From Syntrophomonadaceae bacterium (GTDB lineage Bacteria; Bacillota; PH28-bin88): 32,019 nucleotides of DNA. Within the stretch, counting starts at the first letter, position 1. Every line of letters starts with the position of its first letter. Of the stretch, positions 31,783 to 32,019 are shown in pieces. The translations under genes were made by a program, and so were the position numbers. Location: the NCBI GenBank assembly GCA_018333865.1, contig JAGXSE010000017.1, positions 1-32,019 on the forward strand, in the 5' to 3' direction. The notes beneath the pieces are model-generated. The model worked only from the letters and a program-made list of their open reading frames with translations, was not told where the DNA came from and searched no databases.

Positions 31783-32019
31783 CTACATGTTAGAGTTTGC
31801 CAGTAACGGTTCGAGGAATTTCTTCGCAACAAGATAACTGCAACCCAATGCTGCCAATGTTTCACGTTGATTTTCGGTAACTAAAGTGATGCTCTCCGAG
31901 TATTTAGCGTCCCCCTTCAATCCAATGCGGTTCAAAAGGCATTTCCCCATCAGCTCCAGTACCTGTACCGCACTCCTGGTGTCACTACAGTCATTTAATT
32001 TTTCGTCCAGGGTGTTAAG
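31783..32019 (-). CDS. C-terminal fragment of an unrecognised protein, cut by the window end
   Basis: An open frame of 78 codons plus TAG runs on the minus strand from the window edge (32019) to 31783. It includes RSAVQVLELMGKCLLNRIGL, then YSESITLVTENQRETLAALG, and ends KKFLEPLLANSNM. Amino-acid composition and the helical pattern look protein-like, but I recognise no family. The start lies beyond the window. The gene converges on the aldehyde dehydrogenase gene. The 98 bp between them hold nothing I can name. Confidence 0.45.
   Translation of the reverse strand, partial: LNTLDEKLNDCSDTRSAVQVLELMGKCLLNRIGLKGDAKYSESITLVTENQRETLAALGCSYLVAKKFLEPLLANSNM

Overview
The window looks like a chromosomal segment of an anaerobic, low-to-medium-GC Firmicute of the Clostridia (Peptococcaceae / Desulfotomaculum-like). 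The evidence is purine-rich ribosome binding sites, GTG and TTG starts, a reductive dehalogenase operon with a CRP/FNR-type regulator, a tungsten aldehyde:ferredoxin oxidoreductase, a PrdR-like sigma-54 activator and a proline racemase. This is inference from gene content; no rRNA or tRNA gene is present to confirm it.

Layout. (1) 1-2502: a complete IS21-family insertion sequence (istA/istB) whose left terminus is base 1 of the window. (2) 2503-8520: an AT-rich accessory operon of five genes closed by a terminator. It encodes a dynamin-like GTPase with an N-terminal XRE-type helix-turn-helix, a helical protein, an HNH-nuclease-like protein with a membrane-spanning C-terminus, an overlapping SUKH/SMI1-like small protein and a Cys-rich protein. 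A 40-bp palindrome abuts its consensus promoter. I regard this as the best candidate for an undescribed conflict or defence system. (3) 8521-13847: an organohalide respiration cluster: rdhA, rdhB, tatA, rdhC, a 35-aa membrane peptide, a HepS-like protein and a CRP/FNR regulator. (4) 13917-14478: a Phd/YefM-RelE/ParE toxin-antitoxin pair.

(5) 14597-27224, all on the minus strand: a PrdR-like sigma-54 activator (27224-25491), then a sigma-54 promoter (25251-25236) in front of about eleven genes. In transcription order these are an orphan PucR-N-like protein, a five-subunit FAD/Fe-S amino-acid dehydrogenase (HcnABC / dye-linked proline dehydrogenase type), a four-cluster ferredoxin, a tungsten aldehyde oxidoreductase, a ThiS/MoaD-like protein, proline racemase, an ornithine cyclodeaminase/mu-crystallin family reductase, a QueG-like Fe-S protein and a radical SAM protein. 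(6) 27478-31684: a LysR regulator divergent from two aldehyde dehydrogenases, the first closely resembling delta-1-pyrroline-5-carboxylate dehydrogenase (RocA). (7) 31783-32019: the C-terminal part of an unrecognised gene on the minus strand.

Parts 5 and 6 fit together as a proline (or hydroxyproline) utilisation region. The racemase interconverts L- and D-proline, the flavo-Fe-S complex oxidises one form, and the OCD-family enzyme could reduce pyrroline-2-carboxylate. RocA would take pyrroline-5-carboxylate to glutamate, while AOR and the ferredoxins handle aldehydes and low-potential electrons. Three copies of an intergenic repeat of about 100-135 bp, with GGGGACA-type ends and 7-bp periodic interiors, lie in or next to this region.
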